From the NCBI GenBank assembly GCA_025357895.1, contig JANYLL010000024.1:1-6283 (forward strand): a stretch of 6,283 nucleotides of DNA, given 5' to 3'. A model generated the notes under the pieces. It was not told the DNA's origin, ran no database searches, and worked only from the letters and a program-made list of their open reading frames with translations. Within the stretch, counting starts at the first letter, position 1. The number at the start of each line of letters is the position of its first letter. The position numbers and the translations under genes are program-made. Source of the DNA: Ignavibacteriota bacterium. Lineage in GTDB: Bacteria > Bacteroidota > Ignavibacteria > Palsa-1295. Positions 1 to 6,283 of this stretch are shown piece by piece.

Positions 1-1500
1 CCCTATCTGCTTAAATTCTCCCTCATCCCCATCACGACGATACAGGCAATAGCCGATAACGGAGGGATCATCAATTCGCATTTCATCCCAAAATAATTTT
101 ATTGTATTCCCCGCAACAATTGCTGCAAAATTAACCGGCGCGGAGGGAATAGTAACCCCTCTTGGCTGAACCCGCGCCGTATCTGAGAGTGCGCCTTCAA
201 CATCGCTTGTACTCAATGCCTGCACACAATAGGAATAAACCTTCTTTGGTGAAAGGGTTTTATTGCTATCAAGATATGAACCCATGCTATCGTGAAACGG
301 AATAAGCTGCGCAAGTCGGATAAGTTTTGCACGATGAATTCCTTCTCCGCAGTAAAGATAAAACCCTCTGATATTTCGATCCGCCGAATGCCAAATAAGA
401 TGGACTCCATCATCTTTTGCAGATGCAGAAAGTGCAAAAGGAGCGAGAGGTTTGTGATCAGATTTTGTTACTGCGAATACTCTTGCCGTTGGTCCTGATT
501 CTTCTCCCTTTGTTGTCAAAACAGTAAGATAATAATAATATGTTTTGTCCGGAATAATTGTCTGATCAATGTAACTTAATTCTTTCGATGATTGCTCGGC
601 GATTCGTTTAAATTTTCCTGTAATATCTTCGCTGCGATAAATACGAATTCCTAATGTTTGTTTTGAATCTGTGAATTTCCAGGATAATTTTACGGATGTT
701 TTCGTAGGGACAACTTCAGCGTGTATATGATCAGGTAGTCTGATCTGGTGTGCGTTTATTGCTTGTGTGGTGATCGTATCAGATGAGGGACCAGAGTTAC
801 CATAATAATCGATTGGCTGTAAGTAATAGGAATAGTGTACATCTGTTTTAACTGTGCTATCCTTGACAGAATAGAATAGTGTGTCTTTCAAAAAGATCAT
901 ATCAGCATTCAATCCCGTTTTTATAAAATTACCAAAACCATTTTTGCGATATACATTTGTAGAGGTCGGAATTTTATCATCGCTTTTATGCCACAAGAGA
1001 TGAATGCTATTCGTATCGGCATGACTTCTCACCGCCTTATATATTTCTCCGGGTGCTTTGTATTTTTGGAACCTGATACCTTTAACCATAGGTTGCGGCG
1101 AGGTAGAATTTGCAGAAATCGAAAAAACACGATACTCATATTCTACTCCCTGTTTTACATTGCGATCGAGATAAATTGCGCCCACTGCAAGCCTTTCGAC
1201 GAGTGCACTACCATGTGCCGGAAGTGAGTCAAGTTCATGATATTGTTCCAGGTGGCTCCAAATTTTATCAATTGGAAAATTAACGAGAGGAATAGTGTAA
1301 GGGACATCATTCATTGCAGAAGCGAAAGTTCTTTCAAGCCCCTCTTTCGTTTCAGGTGCACTAATCTCAGCAATGATTTTCCAATCACTTTCGCCACTTT
1401 CTTTCCGCTCAATGCGATAGCCGATGATACCCCTAACTACATGTGATTCATTTCCAAGTGCAGTTCCTGTAAAAATGTAAACCCCGAGCGGACCTGTAAA
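1..1500 (-). repeat. Tandem array of five fibronectin type III-like domains (protein-level repeat)
   Basis: The aromatic at the start of the Y-R strand falls at residues 214, 318, 413 and 517, giving periods of 104, 95 and 104 residues, normal for fibronectin type III. The equivalent place in the first domain is near residue 61 (GYRIERK), 153 residues before the next, so domain 1 carries an insertion. Domain 1 also lacks the strand-B tryptophan seen in the other four. Identity between copies is low and no DNA-level direct repeat is visible, so this is an old array rather than a recent duplication. Confidence 0.8.
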
Positions 1501-1590
1501 AACAAAGTTTTGTTGAACTTGCCCAGATATCAAGGTTGGAAAAGTAACTGCGCCTAACGCAAAAACCAAGCAACGTGTTAAGAATTTCAT
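1..1590 (-). CDS. Secreted multi-domain fibronectin type III protein, 3'-partial
   Basis: Translating the minus strand from ATG at 1588-1590 gives 530 codons without a stop, running off the left edge, so the C-terminus is missing. Residues 1-23 form a signal peptide. Five fibronectin type III-like domains follow, at about residues 31-170, 176-280, 285-378, 379-475 and 476 onward. The strand-B tryptophan falls at W200, W304, W400 and W501 (WHK, WKF, WHS, WDE). The following strand carries VYRK, IYRS, LYCG and LYRR. The late tyrosine strand reads YEYRVF, YSYYL, YYYYL and YSYCV. The family is a binding or spacer scaffold in extracellular proteins; the ligand cannot be deduced. An in-frame ATG at 1594-1596 would add Met-Leu and overlap the upstream stop. 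I prefer 1590 because it gives a standard MK-type signal peptide. No Shine-Dalgarno separates the two choices. The missing C-terminus could carry a sorting domain. Confidence 0.9.
   Translation of the reverse strand, partial: MKFLTRCLVFALGAVTFPTLISGQVQQNFVFTGPLGVYIFTGTALGNESHVVRGIIGYRIERKESGESDWKIIAEISAPETKEGLERTFASAMNDVPYTIPLVNFPIDKIWSHLEQYHELDSLPAHGSALVERLAVGAIYLDRNVKQGVEYEYRVFSISANSTSPQPMVKGIRFQKYKAPGEIYKAVRSHADTNSIHLLWHKSDDKIPTSTNVYRKNGFGNFIKTGLNADMIFLKDTLFYSVKDSTVKTDVHYSYYLQPIDYYGNSGPSSDTITTQAINAHQIRLPDHIHAEVVPTKTSVKLSWKFTDSKQTLGIRIYRSEDITGKFKRIAEQSSKELSYIDQTIIPDKTYYYYLTVLTTKGEESGPTARVFAVTKSDHKPLAPFALSASAKDDGVHLIWHSADRNIRGFYLYCGEGIHRAKLIRLAQLIPFHDSMGSYLDSNKTLSPKKVYSYCVQALSTSDVEGALSDTARVQPRGVTIPSAPVNFAAIVAGNTIKLFWDEMRIDDPSVIGYCLYRRDGDEGEFKQIG
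1522..1590 (-). other. Signal peptide of the fibronectin type III protein
   Basis: The first residues read MKFLTR, then a hydrophobic core from C7 to about F17, then a polar end PTLISG. A plausible signal peptidase I cut is after G23, leaving a mature protein starting QVQQN. The cysteine at position 7 is inside the core and is not followed by a second cysteine near the cut, so this does not look like a lipoprotein signal. It implies export across the inner membrane by Sec. Confidence 0.75.
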
Positions 1591-1598
1591 AAGCATTA
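1588..1598 (-). promoter_or_regulatory. Stop/start overlap (TAATG) joining the two genes
   Basis: On the minus strand the junction reads TTTTTAATGCTTATG. The TAA stop of the large gene (1598-1596) shares its last A with an ATG (1596-1594) in the frame of the fibronectin gene, and a second in-frame ATG follows at 1590-1588. The only GGAG-like sequence upstream is about 16 bases before the first ATG, too far for a normal ribosome binding site. The second gene is therefore probably started by ribosomes finishing the first, or by the SD-independent A/T-rich initiation common in Bacteroidota. Confidence 0.65.
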
Positions 1599-4500
1599 AA
1601 AAGAAATTGAGACTCCGTCCGTACCAACTTTATATTTGATGTAACTAAGATTCAGAGTCGCTGGACCCCATGTGTGTTTATCACAGGTTATCCATCCGCA
1701 CTCGTCACTACAGACCCCCCAACCCGCGTATAAATCACCACTAAGCACAAAGTCCACACCGCCTGTTATTGACCAATGCCCATTTGATGTATTAAAGTAA
1801 CCTATACCATGAATATTTTCTCCGAAATGAAGCGAACCTCCGCCACATAGTACACCAACCGACCCTTTCGCTTCTGCGGTAACACCGAGAAAAAGGACTA
1901 TACCGATATCGAATTGCTTACTCTCACCAAAATTCATTCCCAGAGAAAGTCCCGCGCCATAATAGGGTTTAACACTACAATGTACAATGGGATCGAGATC
2001 AACATCAACCGAAGGCAAATTTATACCAGCAAGAAAACCGGTACAATCTCCGGCGAAGAAAAATCCTGAGAGTTTATTATATCCTTTGGGAATGGTGCGC
2101 ATTTCCATTGGCACTTCCTGTTCCCAGGGAAGGTTATCGAATTTCTCAGTAATTGGTGTTATAGAAAGTATGTTCGGGTAATCTCCAAAAATAAGCGCCG
2201 CTTTGAGTCCAATATTTGGATTGCTTAATTGTAAATTCCCGTTTGCGGCCAAATACCATCCGTCTTTATTAATCTCAAGATCAGCTTGACCATCCATGTG
2301 ACCAGCTCCGGGTAAATCAGCATTCAGGTCTATGGACCCATGCATTGCACCCGTTGTAAAATCAAAAGTCATTTTACCATTTCCAAAAGGAGTAGGAATG
2401 TTCGTCACCGCTATCTGTTGGTTATCGTCACTTTGGACAGCACCGCTTACGGCAAAACTCATCGTACTTTTAGCGCCTGTCAACCCCATGAGCGGTCCAC
2501 TGAATCGCAATGTTGACCATTGATGAGAAGAATAATCGAATGCCATGCCGCCGACAATATTCCCGACATATCGCGTACCGTCTTTTGAGATCGGAAAAGT
2601 GGCAGGTGAGCCATTTGCATTCTGTGGTAGTATCGAAACTGCCGTTGAATCAGAAGTTCTCGATAGTAATACAGGAAATGAGTATATACTCTTAGAGTTT
2701 TGGTCAATCAACGTTCCTTTTGCAAAAAAACCTTGTTCGTTCAGCTTCTGATCTGAAGCTGGAAAAGTCATGAATGTTCCGCTTGCATAGTAATAACTTT
2801 TACCGTTTTGATAATAATCTTGAATATCGAATAATAGTTTTTTGGGATCAAAGACTAACGAACCGTTCGATGGCGAAACAGAAAGTATGCGGTTTGAAGC
2901 TTGTAAACCATTTCCAAGATCAAGCGAAGCATCACCTTTAATTTCAATAACTCCTCCCGAAGCCACAGAAAGCGTTTGCGGCAAAAAAGACATATATGTA
3001 TAGAAATGGATATAAACGTTCTGTTGAAGTTTAAACGAATTAGAACCGAGACTTGTAAGCTTAAATGAGGATACAAATATCGAATCTCCAGCCGCAATTC
3101 CGTTTATTCCGGCAAAACTTGCTGCATGTGAATTTATACTTTGTTTGGTCGAATAAAGCTGCCAGGCAGGCGGTTGCGCTCCGATATCATGTCCGAATTG
3201 AACTCCGCTATTAAGAGTGAGAGGAATAACGCTTGCAATAGAAAGCGAAGATAATTTAAATGTTGCTTGTTCCGGTTTCCAACCTTGCGGGGTAATTGGC
3301 AACCCCGTAAAAGGAACATCAACCGAACCAGTTTTCAACACTCCATCCATGGAAAGATTATCCCCGGAGAAAGCAATTTTCTGTCCTTGCAATTTCCATT
3401 TATCAAGAGCAATTTCCGGAAGGGTTGCATTTGCAGGTAGCTCTATAGTAATGTCTGTTCCCTTCAGACGAACTGTACCGATAGAAAGAGGAATAGTTTT
3501 TTTATTGTTCGAAATATCCGGTAAATTGAGAGTAGTGGCAATGGTTACGGAATCTCCTCGCAAAAGAGAATTAGACGCATCGAACGAGGCATTGAAAGAA
3601 TTGAGCACATAATTGCCGCTTCCCCCTTTCGCATCCACGATCTGTAATCCGCCCGGAAACAACGTGAAAGCATCCTTACCGTCAGCCGTAATAACAGGAA
3701 GACTCATATTCCCTGGCGCTGATTGATTGGGCGCACCAAGATAAATTCCATTCTCTTTTCCGCTGACAAATGAAATTTTTGGTGAAAACTGATTCGCAGG
3801 AATATATATTTTTCCTGAGATTGACCCTTTCTCGTCCGGCGATGAAGTTATCGTTATATTACTGCCAGCATTTTTAAGCTGGGCATTATATTTCAGATAT
3901 GAAATGGGAATCGAAGTCTCATCGGTTACTAACGGCAACTTTACCGGTTTTGGATATGGTACGCCATTTGTGCCTTTGTGTGTGCCAGGTGTAATACTTA
4001 TATGTGTAAAACCTATCTCGGCTTGATCAGCTTTGAAATGCGGCGACGCAGGTAATTCACTGAAACTTCCGTTAATAAATACTCCATCTTTGAGAGAATC
4101 TAACTGTGTCACATCCATCGGGAATCCCAACATCTGGGTAATATCCATATCTTCATAAACCTGTAAAAAGAAATCAACGTTGGTTAATCCCTCTTTTGGA
4201 ACATTCAATGTTTTTTCTTCACCAATCGTCCCGGATTTTGACTTAGATCCCATAAACGTATGTTTGCCGACCGGGATATTTCCAAGTTTATAGACACCCG
4301 GCAAATGCTCTAACGAATATCCTGAATAAGCTAAAAGCTCATCATGAGAATATTTCAGTGTGGTATTCGAACCTAAATTTCCCGGTTGTTGAGCCGGTTT
4401 GACCTCATCACCTTGTGAAGAACCTTGCTCTAAGCGAATCTTCGCATAATCGATCGTATTTTTTTTTCCTGATTTTTTCGAATATAAATACACTGTTCCT

Positions 4501-6283
4501 CTGATAAACCCTGCTTTCTTCGTCTTGAGTTTATAGAATATAAAATCTTTTGAGAGTGGGTTACTGATAGTATAAGTACGATGCTCGTAATCAGCATCGG
4601 TATTAGTATACGTAGTAAAAGTAAAATATTGATCGCTGGATTCAAATGGAAACCATGAAGTAGTATCCCCTCCAAAATTCTGAGGAGGGATAACTGAACC
4701 AGGATGTAATGGATCAGCCATTTCCGTAGCAACAATATTCGTATTGATAGTTTGTTGCGTTTCTTCATCAATCGTGACGATCTTGATACGATGCAATTTT
4801 TTCTGTAAATACACATTCCCAAGATCGACAGAAGAGGCTTGAGGATCATATGCCGAAAGTGTATCACCGAAATAAGAATGATCAACAGGGTCAAAATATA
4901 CGTGGGAAGGCTCACTTAAATTTGTTGGCAAGGAAAAATCGCTCGCGGTCAAAACCGATGATCCATTCTCAACCGTTACCCAGGCTGCATCATAACCTGT
5001 TTGTGGTGAACCCCATTGATGAAATACTTTGCCGATCACAACTCCTTTAGGAAGTATCGGAAGATCATTATACGCTTGTTCTCCATCATTAAGTGAAGGT
5101 ACAGGTTTTTTTTCGCCGTCATAATACCCTTGTTTTGAAGCATGAATCTGGACATTAGAATGTGCTGAATATTTTCCGTCAATAAAATAGTATCCGTCTT
5201 TATCAGAGGTAGTTGTCATAGCATTACTCCCATTATCTGGCTCCGGCAGCCAATCTAAAGTTATCAAAGCACCTGCGATGCCAATACTATTATTATCGTT
5301 TCGCAGCACTCGCCCCGTAATTTGAGCCGGAAGAGGGAATAACTTTATCGTAATAGGAAATGTCGGTATTGAATAATCAGCATTAAATTCAGCATTATCG
5401 TTACTACTGCTGAAATCATCCCATGTAAATCCCAGATAATTCTTACCTGTTGTAGGATCAGAAACTGTTTCAAAATGATATCGCTCTTCATCATAATAAG
5501 TCCTGACGAGTTGTGACAATGTAACGTTACCGTTTCCATCTGTTAATCCAATAGCGACAACATCTTCTCCGGTTCGAGTCATTGGAGGATTTGGATGCGG
5601 CGAACCCTCATCGTCAGGTACAGAAGCAGGTCGCAAAGGACGTTTAGCATATACGTACATTCCGGGCATCGGTGTTCCGTCTTTCATTTGAGTAGTAAAA
5701 GTAATGTTATAGGCTCTTATATTAGCATGTATTGTCCCTGCATCTAATACTTGACCCGGTTTAACAATAATATCGTCGTCAGGGCTTGTAAAATGCTTGT
5801 CATCGACAATTACGCGATACACCCGAGCTACATCTGAATAAGGAGAAGATTTTGGAACTTCATTAAAACTAAAGGCAAAATCCCCATTTGCATTTGTTTG
5901 CCCGAATGCAACGATTTTTCCGTTATCAGGATATGTTTCGGGTGCAAAATCAGCCGGAAGTATGTTCGGGTATTTATATCTGATTTGCAATTTCACATTC
6001 GTATTAGCAAGCGGAGTATTATCAGCACTGCTGCCGCTAAAACCGCGCATCAATTTTCCTTTCACACCTGAGGTTATAGACTGTGGTGCAATCTCAATAT
6101 GCTCCTGACTCCAAGCATAGTCCGAATACATCGTAGGTGAGGCAGGAATAATTACAAAAAATATTCCTCCGCTAGATTGGGAAACAGGATAAAATGTTGC
6201 AGGGTACTGGTATCCTGAAAACTGTGGCGGCGGAGTGATACCGATGGCATACTGTTCATCTCCATAACACTGGATCATATTGC
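1596..6283 (-). CDS. Very large modular exported/surface protein, 5'-partial (1560 residues visible from the first in-window Met)
   Basis: I do not recognise a named protein. The frame ends with TAA at 1596-1598 and is open to the right edge: the codon before the first ATG (6278) is AAT. The sequence from that Met has no signal peptide, so the real start lies beyond the window. Residues are numbered from that Met. Residues 72-185, 318-410 and 589-706 look like carboxypeptidase-regulatory-like beta-sandwiches, with opening strands such as ITGRV and IRGTVYL and turns such as TNANGDF and SDKDGYYF. Residues 188-315, 411-493 and 496-588 look like related Ig-like modules. Residues 707-1400 are beta-rich and unassigned. 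Residues 1401-1560 are glycine-rich with six cysteines and end ISF. No catalytic motif, transmembrane helix or obvious type IX sorting domain is visible. In this group such proteins are usually exported surface or adhesion factors; that role is inference. It lies directly upstream of, and probably coupled to, a fibronectin-domain gene. Confidence 0.9.
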   Translation of the reverse strand, partial: NMIQCYGDEQYAIGITPPPQFSGYQYPATFYPVSQSSGGIFFVIIPASPTMYSDYAWSQEHIEIAPQSITSGVKGKLMRGFSGSSADNTPLANTNVKLQIRYKYPNILPADFAPETYPDNGKIVAFGQTNANGDFAFSFNEVPKSSPYSDVARVYRVIVDDKHFTSPDDDIIVKPGQVLDAGTIHANIRAYNITFTTQMKDGTPMPGMYVYAKRPLRPASVPDDEGSPHPNPPMTRTGEDVVAIGLTDGNGNVTLSQLVRTYYDEERYHFETVSDPTTGKNYLGFTWDDFSSSNDNAEFNADYSIPTFPITIKLFPLPAQITGRVLRNDNNSIGIAGALITLDWLPEPDNGSNAMTTTSDKDGYYFIDGKYSAHSNVQIHASKQGYYDGEKKPVPSLNDGEQAYNDLPILPKGVVIGKVFHQWGSPQTGYDAAWVTVENGSSVLTASDFSLPTNLSEPSHVYFDPVDHSYFGDTLSAYDPQASSVDLGNVYLQKKLHRIKIVTIDEETQQTINTNIVATEMADPLHPGSVIPPQNFGGDTTSWFPFESSDQYFTFTTYTNTDADYEHRTYTISNPLSKDFIFYKLKTKKAGFIRGTVYLYSKKSGKKNTIDYAKIRLEQGSSQGDEVKPAQQPGNLGSNTTLKYSHDELLAYSGYSLEHLPGVYKLGNIPVGKHTFMGSKSKSGTIGEEKTLNVPKEGLTNVDFFLQVYEDMDITQMLGFPMDVTQLDSLKDGVFINGSFSELPASPHFKADQAEIGFTHISITPGTHKGTNGVPYPKPVKLPLVTDETSIPISYLKYNAQLKNAGSNITITSSPDEKGSISGKIYIPANQFSPKISFVSGKENGIYLGAPNQSAPGNMSLPVITADGKDAFTLFPGGLQIVDAKGGSGNYVLNSFNASFDASNSLLRGDSVTIATTLNLPDISNNKKTIPLSIGTVRLKGTDITIELPANATLPEIALDKWKLQGQKIAFSGDNLSMDGVLKTGSVDVPFTGLPITPQGWKPEQATFKLSSLSIASVIPLTLNSGVQFGHDIGAQPPAWQLYSTKQSINSHAASFAGINGIAAGDSIFVSSFKLTSLGSNSFKLQQNVYIHFYTYMSFLPQTLSVASGGVIEIKGDASLDLGNGLQASNRILSVSPSNGSLVFDPKKLLFDIQDYYQNGKSYYYASGTFMTFPASDQKLNEQGFFAKGTLIDQNSKSIYSFPVLLSRTSDSTAVSILPQNANGSPATFPISKDGTRYVGNIVGGMAFDYSSHQWSTLRFSGPLMGLTGAKSTMSFAVSGAVQSDDNQQIAVTNIPTPFGNGKMTFDFTTGAMHGSIDLNADLPGAGHMDGQADLEINKDGWYLAANGNLQLSNPNIGLKAALIFGDYPNILSITPITEKFDNLPWEQEVPMEMRTIPKGYNKLSGFFFAGDCTGFLAGINLPSVDVDLDPIVHCSVKPYYGAGLSLGMNFGESKQFDIGIVLFLGVTAEAKGSVGVLCGGGSLHFGENIHGIGYFNTSNGHWSITGGVDFVLSGDLYAGWGVCSDECGWITCDKHTWGPATLNLSYIKYKVGTDGVSISF
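1599..2078 (-). other. Glycine-rich, six-cysteine C-terminal module of the large protein (residues 1401-1560)
   Basis: Six of the seven cysteines visible in this protein lie here: C1412, C1434, C1478, C1523, C1527 and C1532. Strands with alternating small or hydrophobic residues follow one another, such as YYGAGLSLGMNFG, FDIGIVLFLGVTAEAKG, WSITGGVDFVLSGDLYAGWG and TLNLSYIKYKVG. The protein ends ISF with a terminal phenylalanine, as outer-membrane barrel strands often do. The last three cysteines (CSDEC then TC) form a tight cluster that could hold disulfides or, less likely outside the cytoplasm, a metal. The module is too short and too poorly defined to call a barrel. Confidence 0.45.
2079..4160 (-). 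other. Unassigned beta-rich region of the large protein (residues 707-1400)
   Basis: About 694 residues that I cannot place in a family. They contain no cysteine and few charged clusters. Short strands with alternating hydrophobic residues are separated by Gly/Ser/Asn/Asp turns, for example GSISGKIYIPANQF, GTDITIELPANATLPEI, GDNLSMDGVLKTGSV and GSIDLNADLPGAG. Two segments begin with a similar GDS-plus-strand signature at residues 909 and 1065, which may mark a degenerate repeat of about 155 residues. The look is of an extended beta-solenoid or stacked sheet rather than an enzyme; that is inference. Confidence 0.45.
4161..4514 (-). other. Carboxypeptidase-regulatory-like module 6 (residues 589-706)
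   Basis: Opens GFIRGTVYLYSKKSGK and continues DYAKIRLEQGS. It then has a long loop (QGDEVKPAQQPGNLGSN and on) and ends GVYKLGNIPVGKHTFMG, then LTNVDFFLQV. The GxYxLxNIPxGxHT stretch is highly typical of the carboxypeptidase-regulatory family. This is the last module of the recognisable N-terminal string; the sequence changes character after it. Confidence 0.6.
4459..4467 (-). repeat. A9 homopolymer tract inside the large gene
   Basis: The coding strand carries nine consecutive A (GGA AAA AAA AAT; G604 to N607), with an A6 run a few codons upstream. It is the longest single-base run in the window. Such tracts can slip during replication or transcription. Here the frame is intact and the tract encodes lysines, so it may simply reflect A-rich Lys codons. 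Confidence 0.85.
4515..5048 (-). other. Two further Ig-like beta-sandwich modules (residues 411-588)
   Basis: Residues 411-493 begin GVVIGKVFHQWG and end LGNVYLQKK, with an inserted region SHVYFDPVDHSYFGD in place of the usual glycine turn. Residues 496-588 begin RIKIVTIDEETQQ and include a Phe/Tyr/Thr-rich stretch at about 541-570 and a closing KDFIFYKLK strand. Both look like degenerate relatives of the neighbouring modules. No known binding motif is visible, and the second assignment is weak. Confidence 0.4.
5049..5327 (-). other. Carboxypeptidase-regulatory-like module 3 (residues 318-410)
   Basis: The clearest copy in the protein. It begins AQITGRVLRND, has IAGALITLDW, then TTSDKDGYYFIDG, then VQIHASKQGYYDGEK, and ends before KGVVIGKV. 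This follows the usual order of the family: G-x-V strand, G-A-x-V/I strand, T-D-x-x-G-x-Y/F turn, then a strand ending in A-x-x-x-G-Y/F. It is a structural or binding module without catalytic residues. Confidence 0.7.
5334..5717 (-). other. Ig-like module 2 with a proline-rich loop (residues 188-315)
   Basis: Starts RAYNITFTTQMKDG, continues with PMPGMYVYAKRP, then a Pro/Asp/Glu-rich loop at residues 218-235, then IGLTDGNGNVTLSQL and a final ITIKLFPLP strand. The TDGNGNV turn matches the turns of carboxypeptidase-regulatory and related Ig-like sandwiches. The loop is unusually polar and proline-rich, so it is probably exposed. The boundaries are approximate. Confidence 0.5.
5724..6065 (-). 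other. Carboxypeptidase-regulatory-like/Ig-like module 1 of the large protein (residues 72-185)
   Basis: The module opens with the strand GVKGKLMRG and has the typical PLANTNVKL segment. It then reads GQTNANGDFAF at the glycine turn and closes with a VLDAGTI strand. A long loop rich in Pro and Tyr (YKYPNILPADF onward) sits between the second and third strands. This order is characteristic of the carboxypeptidase-regulatory-like beta-sandwich, a non-catalytic domain common in exported FCB proteins. Assignment is by pattern, not by profile search. Confidence 0.6.

Noticed and set aside
292..1446. Several short plus-strand open frames at the left end
   Set aside because: They are antisense to the continuous fibronectin frame, which runs without a stop from 1590 to 1 and carries clear domain periodicity.
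1600..1606. T-rich run just before the gene junction as a terminator
   Set aside because: It lies inside the last codons of the large gene, has no GC-rich stem before it, and the next gene starts at once.
3217..3612. 131-codon plus-strand open frame antisense to the large gene
   Set aside because: It is fully contained in a well-supported coding frame, shows no recognisable domain and has no plausible start signal.
4430..4915. 161-codon minus-strand open frame with a hydrophobic Leu/Ile-rich product
   Set aside because: It lies wholly inside the large gene in another frame. The Leu/Ile richness and the missing domain pattern are what a frame-shifted reading of this sequence would give.
2168..5970. 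Shared 13-base string encoding YPNIL near 2168-2180 and 5958-5970
   Set aside because: A single short match with no similarity on either side; chance or a common turn motif.
6267..6278. MIQC at the first in-window Met, which could look like a short lipoprotein signal
   Set aside because: There is no hydrophobic stretch before the cysteine, and the frame continues upstream past the window edge.

Overview
This window is protein-coding almost end to end. All of the coding is on the minus strand, so it reads right to left. The sequence suggests a member of the Bacteroidota/Ignavibacteriota (FCB) group. The evidence is a base composition that looks to be in the low 40s percent G+C by eye, very large modular beta-rich exported proteins, fibronectin type III arrays, carboxypeptidase-regulatory-like repeats, and an A/T-rich gene junction with no usable Shine-Dalgarno sequence. 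This placement is an inference from style, not from a marker gene.

Layout: (1) Positions 6283 to 1596 hold one reading frame of at least 1560 residues. It ends at a TAA stop inside the window and is still open at the right edge, so its true N-terminus lies outside. Its first ~700 visible residues are a string of beta-sandwich modules of the carboxypeptidase-regulatory/Ig-like type. The next ~700 residues are beta-rich and match no family I can name. The last ~160 residues are glycine-rich with six cysteines and end in phenylalanine. (2) Positions 1590 (or 1596) to 1 hold the first 530 or so residues of a second exported protein: a signal peptide followed by five fibronectin type III-like domains, the fifth cut by the left edge. 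This frame is open throughout, which I checked codon by codon.

The two genes are in the same direction. The stop of the first overlaps a possible start of the second (TAATG), and a second in-frame ATG lies two codons on. They are almost certainly co-transcribed and probably translationally coupled. Both look like extracytoplasmic, probably cell-surface, proteins made together. What they bind or do cannot be read from the sequence.

I see no RNA gene, CRISPR array, insertion sequence, promoter or terminator, and no non-coding stretch longer than a few bases. The best candidate for something undescribed is the large protein's unassigned C-terminal half paired with the coupled fibronectin protein.
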